21,038 nt of DNA from Gallionella sp. (GCA_024654105.1 JANLID010000202.1:1-21038), one strand, 5' to 3'. Shown: positions 1 to 7,426, numbered from the stretch's first letter. The notes: generated by a model not told the origin, from the letters alone. Translations and numbers: made by a program.

Positions 1-17
1 TAACTTGATGAGCAGCC

Positions 18-485
18 ATGCCGCAAAAATCTTTCATTCCGGTCTTGCGTGAACTTGCCAGAGCCTATCAGGCGTTCGAAGCCTGTTCGGCGACCCATAT
101 CCGCACCCTTGACCTCACCCCGTCACAGTTCGACATCGTCGCCACGCTGGGCAACACGGACGGCATGAATTTCAAGGAGCTGGGCGAGAAAACCCTGATC
201 ACCAAGGGCACGCTCACCGGCGTGGTAGATCGCCTGGAGGCCAAGGGTCTGGTGCGGCGCGTCGCTTCGGCCAGCGACGGGCGCAGCCAGATCGTGCAAC
301 TGACGCGCAAAGGGGAGGCGCTTTTCGCCAGAGTATTTCCGGCCCACCTGGAGCATGTCGGTCAGTCCTTCGCCTCCTTCTCGCAGGCGGATCTGGACGC
401 CATGGAAGCTAAATTGCAACGGCTGCGCACAGCGCTCTCCGCGCCAAATGAATTATCCACAACCACCATGAAAGGAAAATCATGA
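18..485 (+). CDS. MarR-family transcriptional regulator
   Basis: 155-residue winged-helix regulator of normal MarR length. The DNA-binding part is visible at about residues 50-100: NFKELGEKT leads into the recognition helix around TKGTLTGVVDRLEAKGLV, followed by the wing sequence DGRSQIVQLT. The flanking N- and C-terminal helices would form the dimer interface. Cys23 is the only cysteine, at roughly the position used by peroxide-sensing OhrR/MarR proteins; redox sensing is only an inference. The gene heads a same-strand run, and its TGA overlaps the start of the CDGSH gene by ATGA, so autoregulation of the operon is likely by analogy. The ribosome site is weak (GATGAGCAG before ATG), and only 17 bases of upstream sequence are present, so the promoter and operator cannot be seen. 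The family call is firm; the ligand is unknown. Confidence 0.9.
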   Translation: MPQKSFIPVLRELARAYQAFEACSATHIRTLDLTPSQFDIVATLGNTDGMNFKELGEKTLITKGTLTGVVDRLEAKGLVRRVASASDGRSQIVQLTRKGEALFARVFPAHLEHVGQSFASFSQADLDAMEAKLQRLRTALSAPNELSTTTMKGKS

Positions 486-718
486 CCAAGCCTGTATGTA
501 CGCAGAAAAGCCCCTATGCCGTTGAACTCGAGCCCGGCGACCACTACTGGTGCGCGTGCGGCCTGTCGAAAAGCCAGCCTTTCTGCGATGGCTCCCATGA
601 GGGAACAGGCATCAATCCGGTAAAATTTGCCGTCACCGAAAGGGAAACCAGATACCTTTGCGGTTGCCGGGGCACCAAGGGCCAGCCGTTCTGCGATGGG
701 ACGCACAGCGAGCTTTGA
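482..718 (+). CDS. double CDGSH iron-sulfur domain protein
   Basis: 78-residue protein with two complete CDGSH signatures (C-x-C-x2-S/T-x3-P-x-C-D-G-S/T-H). The first uses C24, C26, C35 and H39; the second uses C60, C62, C71 and H75. Each is expected to bind a redox-active 2Fe-2S cluster through three Cys and one His, as in the bacterial and CISD3-like tandem CDGSH proteins. There is no signal peptide or membrane segment, so it should be cytoplasmic. The start overlaps the marR stop by ATGA and is preceded by a good GAAAGGAAA ribosome site. Its place between a MarR regulator and a cytochrome b561 suggests electron transfer or redox sensing; the exact partner is unknown. Confidence 0.93.
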   Translation: MTKPVCTQKSPYAVELEPGDHYWCACGLSKSQPFCDGSHEGTGINPVKFAVTERETRYLCGCRGTKGQPFCDGTHSEL

Positions 719-737
719 ACACCGGCTTCAAATCGCC

Positions 738-1283
738 ATGACCAATCACTACACCCGCACCGCCATCACCCTGCACTGGGCAATCGCCCTGCTGATCTTT
801 GCCGCCTTCCCGCTTGGTGTATACATGCATGAGTTGCCGCTTTCGCCAGACAAGCTCCGGCTATATAGCTACCACAAGTGGATCGGCGCCAGCATTTTCC
901 TGCTGGCCGTGCTGCGCGTGACATGGCGCACCACTCATCGCCCGCCGCCATTGCCCGACAGTATGCCGCGCTGGGAAAAACTTGCCGCCAACACCGTGCA
1001 TTACCTGCTGTACGCGCTGATATTCGCCGTGCCGCTGAGCGGCTGGCTGATGAGCTCCGCCAAGGGTGTCCAGACCGTGTGGTTCGGCGTGCTGCCGCTG
1101 CCCGACCTGCTCGCCAAGGACAAGGAACTGGGCGACCTGCTCAAGGAAGTGCATGAAAGCCTAAATTTCGTCCTGCTCGGGCTGGTGCTGGCCCATATCG
1201 GCGCCGCGCTCAAACATCATCACTTCATCGAACGCGATGGAATACTGGCACGCATGATTCCGATTCTCGGGAAAGACACATGA
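738..1283 (+). CDS. cytochrome b561 (CybB-type)
   Basis: 181-residue four-helix membrane cytochrome b of the bacterial b561/CybB family, expected to bind two b hemes and pass electrons to or from quinone in the inner membrane. Helices lie near residues 10-30, 46-62, 88-106 and 143-160. Candidate heme-ligand histidines are H13 (in TLHWAIALL), H46 (YHKWIGA), H88 (VHYLLYALI), H139 and H153. The reading frame is open upstream to 627, but that part overlaps the CDGSH gene and lacks family sequence. The ATG at 738, giving MTNHYTRTAITLHW, is the usual b561 beginning and leaves a 19-base gap after the CDGSH stop. It overlaps the following YceI gene by ATGA. b561 and YceI genes are often neighbours, which fits a shared quinone-linked role. 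Confidence 0.9.
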   Translation: MTNHYTRTAITLHWAIALLIFAAFPLGVYMHELPLSPDKLRLYSYHKWIGASIFLLAVLRVTWRTTHRPPPLPDSMPRWEKLAANTVHYLLYALIFAVPLSGWLMSSAKGVQTVWFGVLPLPDLLAKDKELGDLLKEVHESLNFVLLGLVLAHIGAALKHHHFIERDGILARMIPILGKDT

Positions 1284-1831
1284 AACACTGGCTGACAGTT
1301 GCGCTGCTGCTCACTGCCTCGCCGGCATCCGGCGCGGAATTCACCGTGCTGCACCCGCAGCAAAGCAGCATTACTTTTGTGTCGACACAGATGGGCGTGC
1401 CGGTGGAAGGCAGCTTCAGAAAATTCACCGCCCGCATCGCGGTGGACCCGGCCAGACCGGAAGCCGGCACGGCGCGCATCGATATCGATCTCGCCAGTAT
1501 CGACACCGGCATCGCCGAAGCCGATGAAGAAGTCGCGGGCAAGAAATGGTTCGACACCAGAAACCATCCGGTCGCCAGCTTCGTCTCAAGCAGCGTCAAA
1601 CAATCCGACCAAGGGCGTTATACGGCATCCGGCAAGATGACCATCAAGGGCAAGTCGCTGGACGTCAATGCCCCCTTCACGCTCAAACAAAATACTGATA
1701 CGCTGACCATCGACGGCATGTTTCCGCTCAAGCGTCTCGATTACGGCATCGGCACGGGCATCTGGAGCGACACCGAAGTCGTTGCCGACGAAGTCCGGAT
1801 TCGTTTTCACTTTACCGTTGCAAAAAAGTAA
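1280..1831 (+). CDS. YceI-family periplasmic protein (copy 1)
   Basis: 183 residues. The N-terminal signal peptide runs MKHWLTVALLLTASPASG with likely cleavage after GA, before EFTVLHPQQS, so it is exported to the periplasm. The mature part follows the YceI lipocalin-like pattern: an opening strand ending in SSITFVS, VEGSFRKFTARIAVDP, a central IDIDLASIDTGIAEADEEV segment, a WFDTRNHPVASF strand, and a closing VADEVRIRFHF strand. YceI proteins bind isoprenoid or quinone-like lipids in a beta-barrel. It overlaps the cytochrome b561 gene by ATGA, indicating translational coupling. It is only distantly similar to the second YceI gene downstream, so the pair is not a recent duplication. The mature part has no cysteines. 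The substrate is unknown. Confidence 0.9.
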   Translation: MKHWLTVALLLTASPASGAEFTVLHPQQSSITFVSTQMGVPVEGSFRKFTARIAVDPARPEAGTARIDIDLASIDTGIAEADEEVAGKKWFDTRNHPVASFVSSSVKQSDQGRYTASGKMTIKGKSLDVNAPFTLKQNTDTLTIDGMFPLKRLDYGIGTGIWSDTEVVADEVRIRFHFTVAKK

Positions 1832-1860
1832 TTCCATTTCCAAATCAAAAGTGAAATATT

Positions 1861-1916
1861 GTAGGATGTATTCCATGCACCAATGGCAATAGTGCATGGC
1901 ATGGAATGCACCCTAC
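1861..1916. repeat. palindromic intergenic repeat, GTAGGGTGC type (copy 1)
   Basis: An imperfect 56-base inverted repeat in the gap between the two yceI genes. The left arm GTAGGATGTATTCCATG...CAC pairs with the right arm ending GGAATGCACCCTAC. The same arm ends (GTAGGGTGC / GCACCCTAC) recur at 4363-4405. It looks like a dispersed REP-type element; it could also act as an mRNA 3' stem for the upstream gene or a processing site inside the operon. No T-run follows, so it is not a canonical terminator. Confidence 0.75.
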
Positions 1917-1973
1917 ACAGGTTATGGCTGTTTTAAAAAATGAATAAAATAACTGCCCAGAAAGGAAAATACC

Positions 1974-2537
1974 ATGAACAAATCTCTCGCAATCCTCCTC
2001 GCCAGCCTGCTGACTGCTCCCGCCTATGCGGCGGACAACTACACCATCGATTCGCGCCATACCTGGCCGGTGTTCGAAGTTAACCACATGGGGTTCTCTA
2101 CCCAGCGCGGCCGCTTCAACAAAAGCAGCGGCAAGATCACGCTTGACACTGCCACAAAAAAAGGCGGCGTGGACATCACGATCGAAACCGCCTCGCTCGA
2201 CATGGGGTTCGACAAGTGGGATGAGCACATGAAGTCTGAAGATTTCTTCAACGCCGAATTTTATCCGGCCATGCACTTCATCTCGGACAAACTGGTATTC
2301 GACGGCGACAAGGTGGTCGCCGCCGAGGGCAGCTTCACCCTGCTTGGCGTGACCAGGCCGCTGACGCTCACCGTGAGCAATTTCCGCTGCGCCCCGCACC
2401 CGATGCTCAAAAAACCGGCCTGTGGCGCAGACATCACGGCCACCCTGAAACGCTCCGAATTCGGCATGACCAAATACGTTCCGGCGGTAAGCGACGAAGT
2501 GAAAATTTTCGTTCCGGTGGAAGCGGTGAAGGACTGA
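1974..2537 (+). CDS. YceI-family periplasmic protein (copy 2)
   Basis: 187 residues, preceded by a good ribosome site (GAAAGGAAAATACC before ATG). The signal peptide is MNKSLAILLASLLTAPAYA with cleavage before ADNYTIDS. The mature part is a classic YceI domain: DSRHTWPVFEVNHMGFST, then RGRFNKSSGKITLD, TASLDMGFDKWDEHMKSEDFFNAEFYPAMHF, GSFTLLGVTRPLTLTV, and the final SEFGMTKYVPAVSDEVKI. Two cysteines in the NFRCAPHP...ACGAD loop could form a disulfide. This copy is closer to the well-known periplasmic YceI group than the first copy. A 142-base gap with a palindromic repeat separates it from the first yceI, so it may have its own promoter or be read through. It is followed 13 bases later by the hydrolase gene. 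Confidence 0.93.
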   Translation: MNKSLAILLASLLTAPAYAADNYTIDSRHTWPVFEVNHMGFSTQRGRFNKSSGKITLDTATKKGGVDITIETASLDMGFDKWDEHMKSEDFFNAEFYPAMHFISDKLVFDGDKVVAAEGSFTLLGVTRPLTLTVSNFRCAPHPMLKKPACGADITATLKRSEFGMTKYVPAVSDEVKIFVPVEAVKD

Positions 2538-2550
2538 TGAAAGGAGCAGC

Positions 2551-3177
2551 ATGAGCACCGTACATATTGCGGCGGGCACGGTCGAACTCGACGGCGAATT
2601 GATCCTGCCGCCATCCGCCAAGGGCGTGGTGCTGTTTGCGCACGGCAGCGGCAGCAGCCGTTTCAGCCCGCGCAACACCTATGTCGCCGAAGTGCTGCAA
2701 CAACATGGTATCGGCACGTTGCTGTTCGATCTGCTGACGCGCGAAGAGGATCAGGATTATGAGACGCGCTTCGATATCGCGCTGCTCACCCGTCGCTTGC
2801 TGGCGGCCACCACATGGCTGCAATCCAATCCCAAGATGCAAACCCTGAGCCTGGGCTATTTCGGCGCCAGCACCGGCGCAGCAGCGGCGTTGCAGGCTGC
2901 GGCGGAAATGGGCGGCAAGATCGCCGCCGTGGTGTCGCGCGGCGGACGCCCCGATCTGGCCGGAGAGGTTGCGCTGAGCCGCGTAACGGCGCCGACCCTG
3001 CTGATCGTCGGCGCCGCGGATTATGGTGTGATCGAATTAAACCAGCAGGCTTATGCGCTGATGAACTGCGAGAAGAAACTCGTCCTGATTCCCGGCGCAA
3101 CTCATCTGTTTGAAGAACCCGGCACCCTGCAACAGGCCGCACATAGCGCCACCAAGTGGTTCACGCAGCATTTGTAA
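2551..3177 (+). CDS. alpha/beta hydrolase, dienelactone-hydrolase-like
   Basis: 208 residues with strong ribosome site AAAGGAGCAGC before ATG. The alpha/beta hydrolase fold shows the oxyanion region LFAHGSGSSRFSPRN (about 28-42), the nucleophile elbow GYFGASTGA with Ser107, the acid Asp157 in LLIVGAADYGV, and His185 in PGATHLFEE. All three triad residues are present, so an active serine hydrolase is expected. There is no signal peptide. This subgroup, annotated as dienelactone hydrolase or alpha/beta family hydrolase, is often fused to or beside a phosphoribosyltransferase; one lies on the opposite strand at 3698-4324. The natural substrate is not known. It is the last gene of the + strand run that begins with marR. 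Confidence 0.88.
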   Translation: MSTVHIAAGTVELDGELILPPSAKGVVLFAHGSGSSRFSPRNTYVAEVLQQHGIGTLLFDLLTREEDQDYETRFDIALLTRRLLAATTWLQSNPKMQTLSLGYFGASTGAAAALQAAAEMGGKIAAVVSRGGRPDLAGEVALSRVTAPTLLIVGAADYGVIELNQQAYALMNCEKKLVLIPGATHLFEEPGTLQQAAHSATKWFTQHL

Positions 3178-3241
3178 ATTGAATCAGGCAGGGCAAGGGG
3201 AAAACCGGCCAACCGAAAAAATGCTTGCGGCTGCGCTCCGG

Positions 3242-3646
3242 CTATTCCGGTTGCCCGCCAATGACATCCCGAAGCAGCCTGTCTGCGATTTGCGCAAGCA
3301 GTGCGACATCAAGGGTGCCAATACATTGTTCTGCCATGTTGACTCCTTCAATAATTGCAGGACGTTCAGCCTCGGTCAGCTCCCATGCGTCAGTCTCATC
3401 TCCCCTTTTTCTGACTATCATCAAAATTTCAATGGCAGCATCCAGCGTTTCAAGCGCGAGGGGAATTTTTGTCTTTTTTTGTTCGAGTGCCGTGCGAATA
3501 ACCGAAATGGCTGCCGCCAGCCGGCTGAAAGCAACAATATTAAACTGCCCAAGGCAGGCGGCCTGGTAAGCGGTATGCATATCCATCGCATAAACATCTT
3601 TCAGGCCACGCGTCACCGGGATACGAAGCGGAAGTTTTTTCTTCAC
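3242..3646 (-). CDS. conserved hypothetical protein, 134 aa
   Basis: I do not recognise a named family. The only in-frame start is the GTG at 3646, since a TAA lies five codons upstream, and the ribosome site is weak (AAAGAA). The protein is soluble and probably helical. It has a basic start (MKKKLPLRIPV), then DMHTAYQAACLGQFNIVAFSR, an AAAISVIRTALEQKK helix, a conserved-looking RKRGDETDAWELTEAER stretch, and a C-terminal helix ending LLRDVIGG. There is no signal peptide, membrane helix or metal motif. The sequence gives the impression of a family that recurs next to mobile or stress genes, but that is memory, not evidence. It sits on the opposite strand from the hydrolase, 51 bases after the phosphoribosyltransferase stop, so the two may be co-transcribed. 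Confidence 0.7.
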   Translation of the reverse strand: MKKKLPLRIPVTRGLKDVYAMDMHTAYQAACLGQFNIVAFSRLAAAISVIRTALEQKKTKIPLALETLDAAIEILMIVRKRGDETDAWELTEAERPAIIEGVNMAEQCIGTLDVALLAQIADRLLRDVIGGQPE

Positions 3647-3697
3647 CTGTATTTTTCTTTAAAGTTGCTGACAGCAAAAACTACAAGTATCGCTCTC

Positions 3698-4324
3698 TCA
3701 CGCCGCAGCCAGCAGCGCAATCACTTCCTCATCGCTCACCTGCGGAAAAGATTGGTAGAACTGCCCTACCGCATAAAATAAATCCGGCGCGCTCAGGCAC
3801 ACTATTTCATCGGCGTAGGGGGACACTCTTTCCAGCGTATCCGGCGGCGCCACCGGTACCGCGCAAACCAGTTTTTTTGGGGACTTGGCGCGCAGCGCGT
3901 GCAATGCGGCAATCATGGTAGAGCCGGTGGCCAGACCATCGTCCACCACGATGACAATGCGCCCGGCCGGGTCGTGCGGCGGGCGTATCGGCGTATAGCT
4001 GGCGCGCCGCTCGCGCATCACCTCAAGCTGTGCGGCCTTCTCGGCTTCAATGTATTGCGAACTACCCCCTACCCGCCCGGCATAGTCTCCGAGATAGGTC
4101 CAGCCGGTCTCGTCCACCGCACCGATCGCGAATTCCGGGTTGCCCGGCGCGCGCAGTTTGCGCACCAGCACCACATCCACCTCACCGCCCAACTCGTCGG
4201 CGATTATCTTCGCCATCGGCACCGCACCGCGCGGAATCGCCAGCACCAGCGGGTTAAGTCCGCGGTATTGCGCAAGCGCTTCCGCCAATCTGGTTGCGGC
4301 ATCCTTACGATCACGAAATATCAT
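3698..4324 (-). CDS. phosphoribosyltransferase-family protein
   Basis: 208 residues from the preferred ATG. The PRTase type I fold is clear: a strand-loop LVLAIPRGAVPMA near 27-39, DVVLVRKLRAPGNPEFAIGAVDE at 50-72, and the PRPP-binding loop VIVVDDGLATGSTMIAAL at about 125-141 with the Asp-Asp pair and Gly-Ser-Thr. Transfer of a phosphoribosyl group or PRPP binding is expected, but the acceptor is unknown. The subgroup is not one of the purine salvage enzymes; it is the type often fused to, or adjacent to, dienelactone-hydrolase-like proteins, as here. An ATG six bases upstream (4330) is possible, but the Shine-Dalgarno spacing favours 4324. The convergent arrangement with the hydrolase means they are not one operon. 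Confidence 0.9.
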   Translation of the reverse strand: MIFRDRKDAATRLAEALAQYRGLNPLVLAIPRGAVPMAKIIADELGGEVDVVLVRKLRAPGNPEFAIGAVDETGWTYLGDYAGRVGGSSQYIEAEKAAQLEVMRERRASYTPIRPPHDPAGRIVIVVDDGLATGSTMIAALHALRAKSPKKLVCAVPVAPPDTLERVSPYADEIVCLSAPDLFYAVGQFYQSFPQVSDEEVIALLAAA

Positions 4325-4331
4325 GTTCATT

Positions 4332-4337
4332 CCTCCT
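4332..4337 (-). promoter_or_regulatory. strong ribosome binding site that decides the phosphoribosyltransferase start
   Basis: AGGAGG on the minus strand. It abuts the ATG at 4330 with a one-base gap but stands seven bases from the ATG at 4324, the optimal distance. The second ATG is therefore the likely start. Confidence 0.75.
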
Positions 4338-4362
4338 CATGTTATCCGGCAACCAACAGCCA

Positions 4363-4405
4363 TAGGGTGCGCTGTGCGCACCATGGTGCGTGGAACGCAC
4401 CCTAC
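4363..4405. repeat. palindromic intergenic repeat, GTAGGGTGC type (copy 2)
   Basis: Two head-to-head hairpin arms separated by AT: TAGGGTGCGCTGTGCGCACC on the left and GGTGCGTGGAACGCACCCTAC (4385-4405) on the right. The arms match as inverted repeats at 16 of 20 positions, and each arm can also form its own hairpin. The element lies between rlmB and the phosphoribosyltransferase, three bases past the rlmB stop, and shares its ends with the repeat at 1861-1916. It is a REP-like dispersed element that may also serve as a 3' stem for rlmB mRNA. Confidence 0.82.
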
Positions 4406-4407
4406 AA

Positions 4408-5142
4408 TTACTGCCGCTGCCGCCGCGCCTCGAACAGGCAGATGCCCGCGCTCACCGAAACATTCAGGCTTTCCACGCTGCCCAGCATCGGGATGCGCAC
4501 CAGCTCGTCGCAGGTTTCGCGTGTCAGGCGGCGCAGGCCTTCGCCTTCCGCGCCGAGCACCCAGGCCAGCGCGCCCTTGTGCTTGAAGCCATGCAAATCC
4601 TGTTCCGCTTCGCCCGCCGCGCCGACCACCCAGATATTGCGCTCCTGCAATTCGCGCAGGGTGCGCGCGAGATTCGTCACCGTAATGTAAGGCACGGTTT
4701 CAGCCGCGCCGCAGGCGATTTTTTCCACCGTTGCAGTGATACCGACGGCGCGGTCTTTCGGCGCGATCACCGCATGCACACCGAACGCGTCGGCGCTGCG
4801 CAGGCATGCGCCAAGGTTGTGCGGGTCCTGTACGCCATCCAGCACCAGCAGCAACGGCGGCTCGCTGAGCGTATCCAGCACATCCTCCAAATGCTGCACG
4901 CGACGTGCCGCATCGACGCGCGCCGCCACGCCCTGATGGCGCGTGCCGCCCGCCATGCCGTCGAGACGTTTCGCATCGACCGGGATGACGCGCACCCCGT
5001 TGGCTTCCGCCAGCTTGATCAAATCGCGCATGCGCGGATCGTTGCGTTGCGCTTGCAGATAAATCTCCAGCACGCCGTCCGGGTTCTGGCGGATGCGTGC
5101 AGTAACGGCATGGAAGCCGTAGATCAGGCGCAGATCAGCCAT
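4408..5142 (-). CDS. rlmB: 23S rRNA (guanosine-2'-O-)-methyltransferase RlmB
   Basis: 244 residues, the normal RlmB length. The enzyme methylates the 2'-O of a guanosine in domain V of 23S rRNA (G2251 in E. coli) using SAM. An N-terminal substrate-binding domain (1-75, beginning ADLRLIYGFHAVTARIRQNP) precedes the SpoU/SPOUT trefoil-knot catalytic domain. Motif 1 is NLGACLRSADAFGV (109-122), motif 2 LGAEGEGLRRL (196-206), and motif 3 IPMLGSVESLNVSVSAG (217-233). Its start lies inside the end of rnr, with an 8-base overlap, so the two are translationally coupled; rnr-rlmB is a common proteobacterial pair. A palindromic repeat directly follows the stop. No odd features. Confidence 0.96.
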   Translation of the reverse strand: MADLRLIYGFHAVTARIRQNPDGVLEIYLQAQRNDPRMRDLIKLAEANGVRVIPVDAKRLDGMAGGTRHQGVAARVDAARRVQHLEDVLDTLSEPPLLLVLDGVQDPHNLGACLRSADAFGVHAVIAPKDRAVGITATVEKIACGAAETVPYITVTNLARTLRELQERNIWVVGAAGEAEQDLHGFKHKGALAWVLGAEGEGLRRLTRETCDELVRIPMLGSVESLNVSVSAGICLFEARRQRQ

Positions 5143-7378
5143 GCTTCTTCTTGCCGCCCCCTGATTTTTTTGATGCCGGTTTCTTTGCCGCCTTTGGAGT
5201 CGCAGCTTGCTCGGTCTCCTCGTGCAGCACGAAATCGATCTTGGTACTTTCCATGTCCACCTTCACGACGCGCACTCGCACCCGGTCGCCGAGGCGATAA
5301 CGCTGTCCGGTGCGCTCGCCGAGCAACTGGTGCCTGGTAGCGTCGAAGTGGAAATAATCCTTGCCCAGTTCCGAGATATGCACCAGCCCTTCGACATACA
5401 GGTCGTCCAGCGAGACGAACATGCCGAAACTGGTGACCGAAGAGACCGTACCGGCGAACACACTGCCGAGATGATCGCGCATATAAAAACATTTCAACCA
5501 GGCCTCGACATCGCGCGTGGCATCGTCGGCACGGCGCTCGGCCATCGAGCAATGCACCCCCAGTTCAGCCCATTTCCGCGCCGGTTTGTATTGCTTGCCG
5601 TGCAGCACCGCCTTGATGGCGCGATGCACCAGCAGGTCCGGATAGCGCCGGATCGGCGAAGTAAAATGGGTGTAAGCCTCGTAGCCTAGGCCGAAGTGAC
5701 CGACATTTTCCGGTTCATACTTTGCCTGGCGCAGCGAACGCAGCATCACGGTTTGCAGCAGTCCATGATCGGGACGGCCCTTGATGCTTTTCAGCAGCTT
5801 GGAATAGTCGGAGGCCTGCGGCTCTTCGCCGCCGCCCAGTTGCAGGCCGAATTCCTTCATGAACTCGCGCAACGCCTCCAGTTTCTCCGGGGTCGGCCCC
5901 TGGTGGATGCGGTACAGCACGGTGTGCTGATGTTCGTGCAGATAGCCTGCCGCGCACACGTTCGCCGCCAGCATGCACTCTTCGATGAGTTTGTGCGCAT
6001 CGTTGCGGATTACCGGCACGATGCGCTCGATCTTGCCCTGCTCGGTGAAGATCATCTGCGTTTCTACCGTCTCGAAGTCGATTGCGCCGCGCTTCTCGCG
6101 TGCTTTCAATAACCTCTGGAACAATGCATAGAGATGTTGCAGATGCGGCACAATCGTCGCGTTCTGCTTGGCCAGCTCGCCATCCGGCTGCGCCAGCATC
6201 TCGGCAACCTGAGTGTAGGTCAGGCGTGCGTTGGAATACATCACCGAGGGGTAGAAGCGATATTTGCCGATATCACCGCTGCTGCTGATATGCATATCGC
6301 ACACCATACACAGGCGGTCCACCTGCGGTTTCAACGAGCACAGCCCGTTGGACAATTCTTCCGGCAGCATCGGGATCACGCGGCGCGGGAAGTACACCGA
6401 GTTGCCGCGCAAAATTGCCTCGCGATCCAGCGCGTCGCCCGTTTGCACATAGTGGCTGACGTCGGCAATCGCCACCACCAGCCGGTAGCCGCCCTTCTCC
6501 GGCGCGCAATACACCGCATCGTCGAAGTCGCGCGCGGTCTCGCCGTCTATCGTCACCAGAGGCAAGTTGCGGATATCTTCGCGCCCTGCCCAATCTTCGG
6601 CGGCAACCACCGGGGAAATTTGTTTTGCCTGCTTTTCCGCGTCCTTGGAGAATTCATACGGCAGATCATGTTTGCGCAACGCGATTTCGATTTCCATGCC
6701 AGGATCAGCATAGTTGCCCAACACTTCCACGATGCGGCCGATCGGCTGGGCATGCTTGTCGGGATGCTTGAGTATCTCCAGTATCACGACCTGCCCGGCC
6801 TTGGCATCGCCCGCCTCGCCGGGGGCGACCAGGATGTCCTGGCTGATGCGCCGGTTCTCGGCCACCACGTAATGGATGCCGTGCTCCTCATACAGGCGAC
6901 CGACCACGCGATTGTTGGCGCGCTCCAGCACTTCGACGATCTTGGCTTCCGGGCGTCCGCGCCGATCCACGCCGCTCTGCCGAACCATCACGATGTCGCC
7001 GTGCAGCACCTTGTGCATTTCCTTCTCGCTGAGGAACATATCAGCGCTGCCGTCCTCCGGCACCATGAAGCCGAAGCCGTCCGGGTGGCCTTGCACCTTG
7101 CCCTTGACCAGATCGAGCTTATCCACCACGCAAATGGCGCGTTTGCGATTGCGCATGATCTGCCCATCGCGCTCCATCGCCCGCAGGCGGCGCGCAAACA
7201 AGTCTTCTTCGTGCGCCTCGATGTGCAGCAATTGCAGCAATTCCTCATCGCTGACCGGGCCACCCTGGTCGGCAAGAACTTTCAGGATGAATTCCCGGCT
7301 CGGCAGCGGATGCTCGTACTGCTCGCGTTCGCGCTCCAAATGAGGGTCTTGCAGGCGTAAATTATTTTTCTTTTTCAT
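5135..7378 (-). CDS. rnr: ribonuclease R
   Basis: 747 residues from the ATG at 7378. This 3'-5' exoribonuclease degrades structured RNA and takes part in RNA quality control. In order: an N-terminal winged-helix segment (PSREFILKVLADQGG), two cold-shock domains (region 85-230, with GHPDGFGFMVPEDG), the RNB catalytic domain with DGETARDFDDAV (Asp cluster near 283-287), a C-terminal S1 domain (FAGTVSSVTSFGMFV to RVRVVKVD), and a lysine-rich tail (KKPASKKSGGGKKKHG). The frame extends to a TTG at 7399, but the ATG at 7378 is preceded by AGGGGG at nine bases and gives the typical family start MKKKNNLRLQDP. It overlaps rlmB by 8 bases. Confidence 0.96.
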   Translation of the reverse strand: MKKKNNLRLQDPHLEREREQYEHPLPSREFILKVLADQGGPVSDEELLQLLHIEAHEEDLFARRLRAMERDGQIMRNRKRAICVVDKLDLVKGKVQGHPDGFGFMVPEDGSADMFLSEKEMHKVLHGDIVMVRQSGVDRRGRPEAKIVEVLERANNRVVGRLYEEHGIHYVVAENRRISQDILVAPGEAGDAKAGQVVILEILKHPDKHAQPIGRIVEVLGNYADPGMEIEIALRKHDLPYEFSKDAEKQAKQISPVVAAEDWAGREDIRNLPLVTIDGETARDFDDAVYCAPEKGGYRLVVAIADVSHYVQTGDALDREAILRGNSVYFPRRVIPMLPEELSNGLCSLKPQVDRLCMVCDMHISSSGDIGKYRFYPSVMYSNARLTYTQVAEMLAQPDGELAKQNATIVPHLQHLYALFQRLLKAREKRGAIDFETVETQMIFTEQGKIERIVPVIRNDAHKLIEECMLAANVCAAGYLHEHQHTVLYRIHQGPTPEKLEALREFMKEFGLQLGGGEEPQASDYSKLLKSIKGRPDHGLLQTVMLRSLRQAKYEPENVGHFGLGYEAYTHFTSPIRRYPDLLVHRAIKAVLHGKQYKPARKWAELGVHCSMAERRADDATRDVEAWLKCFYMRDHLGSVFAGTVSSVTSFGMFVSLDDLYVEGLVHISELGKDYFHFDATRHQLLGERTGQRYRLGDRVRVRVVKVDMESTKIDFVLHEETEQAATPKAAKKPASKKSGGGKKKHG

Positions 7379-7426
7379 CGCTTCGCGCCCCCTATCCAAC
7401 TTTCCCCCGCAAGCGGGATAACCAGC

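Noticed and set aside
3110..3781. 223-residue + strand frame after the hydrolase
   Set aside because: It overlaps the hydrolase 3' end, the 134-residue minus gene and the phosphoribosyltransferase end; no family features.
4390..5340. 316-residue open frame opposite rlmB
   Set aside because: Antisense of a firmly identified gene; low-complexity Arg/His-rich translation.
6134..7360. 408-residue open frame on the + strand opposite rnr
   Set aside because: Antisense shadow of ribonuclease R; composition full of His, Gln and Arg, with no recognisable domain.
7379..7399. TTG start at 7399 for rnr
   Set aside because: The ATG at 7378 has a suitable AGGGGG site and gives the typical RNase R N-terminus.
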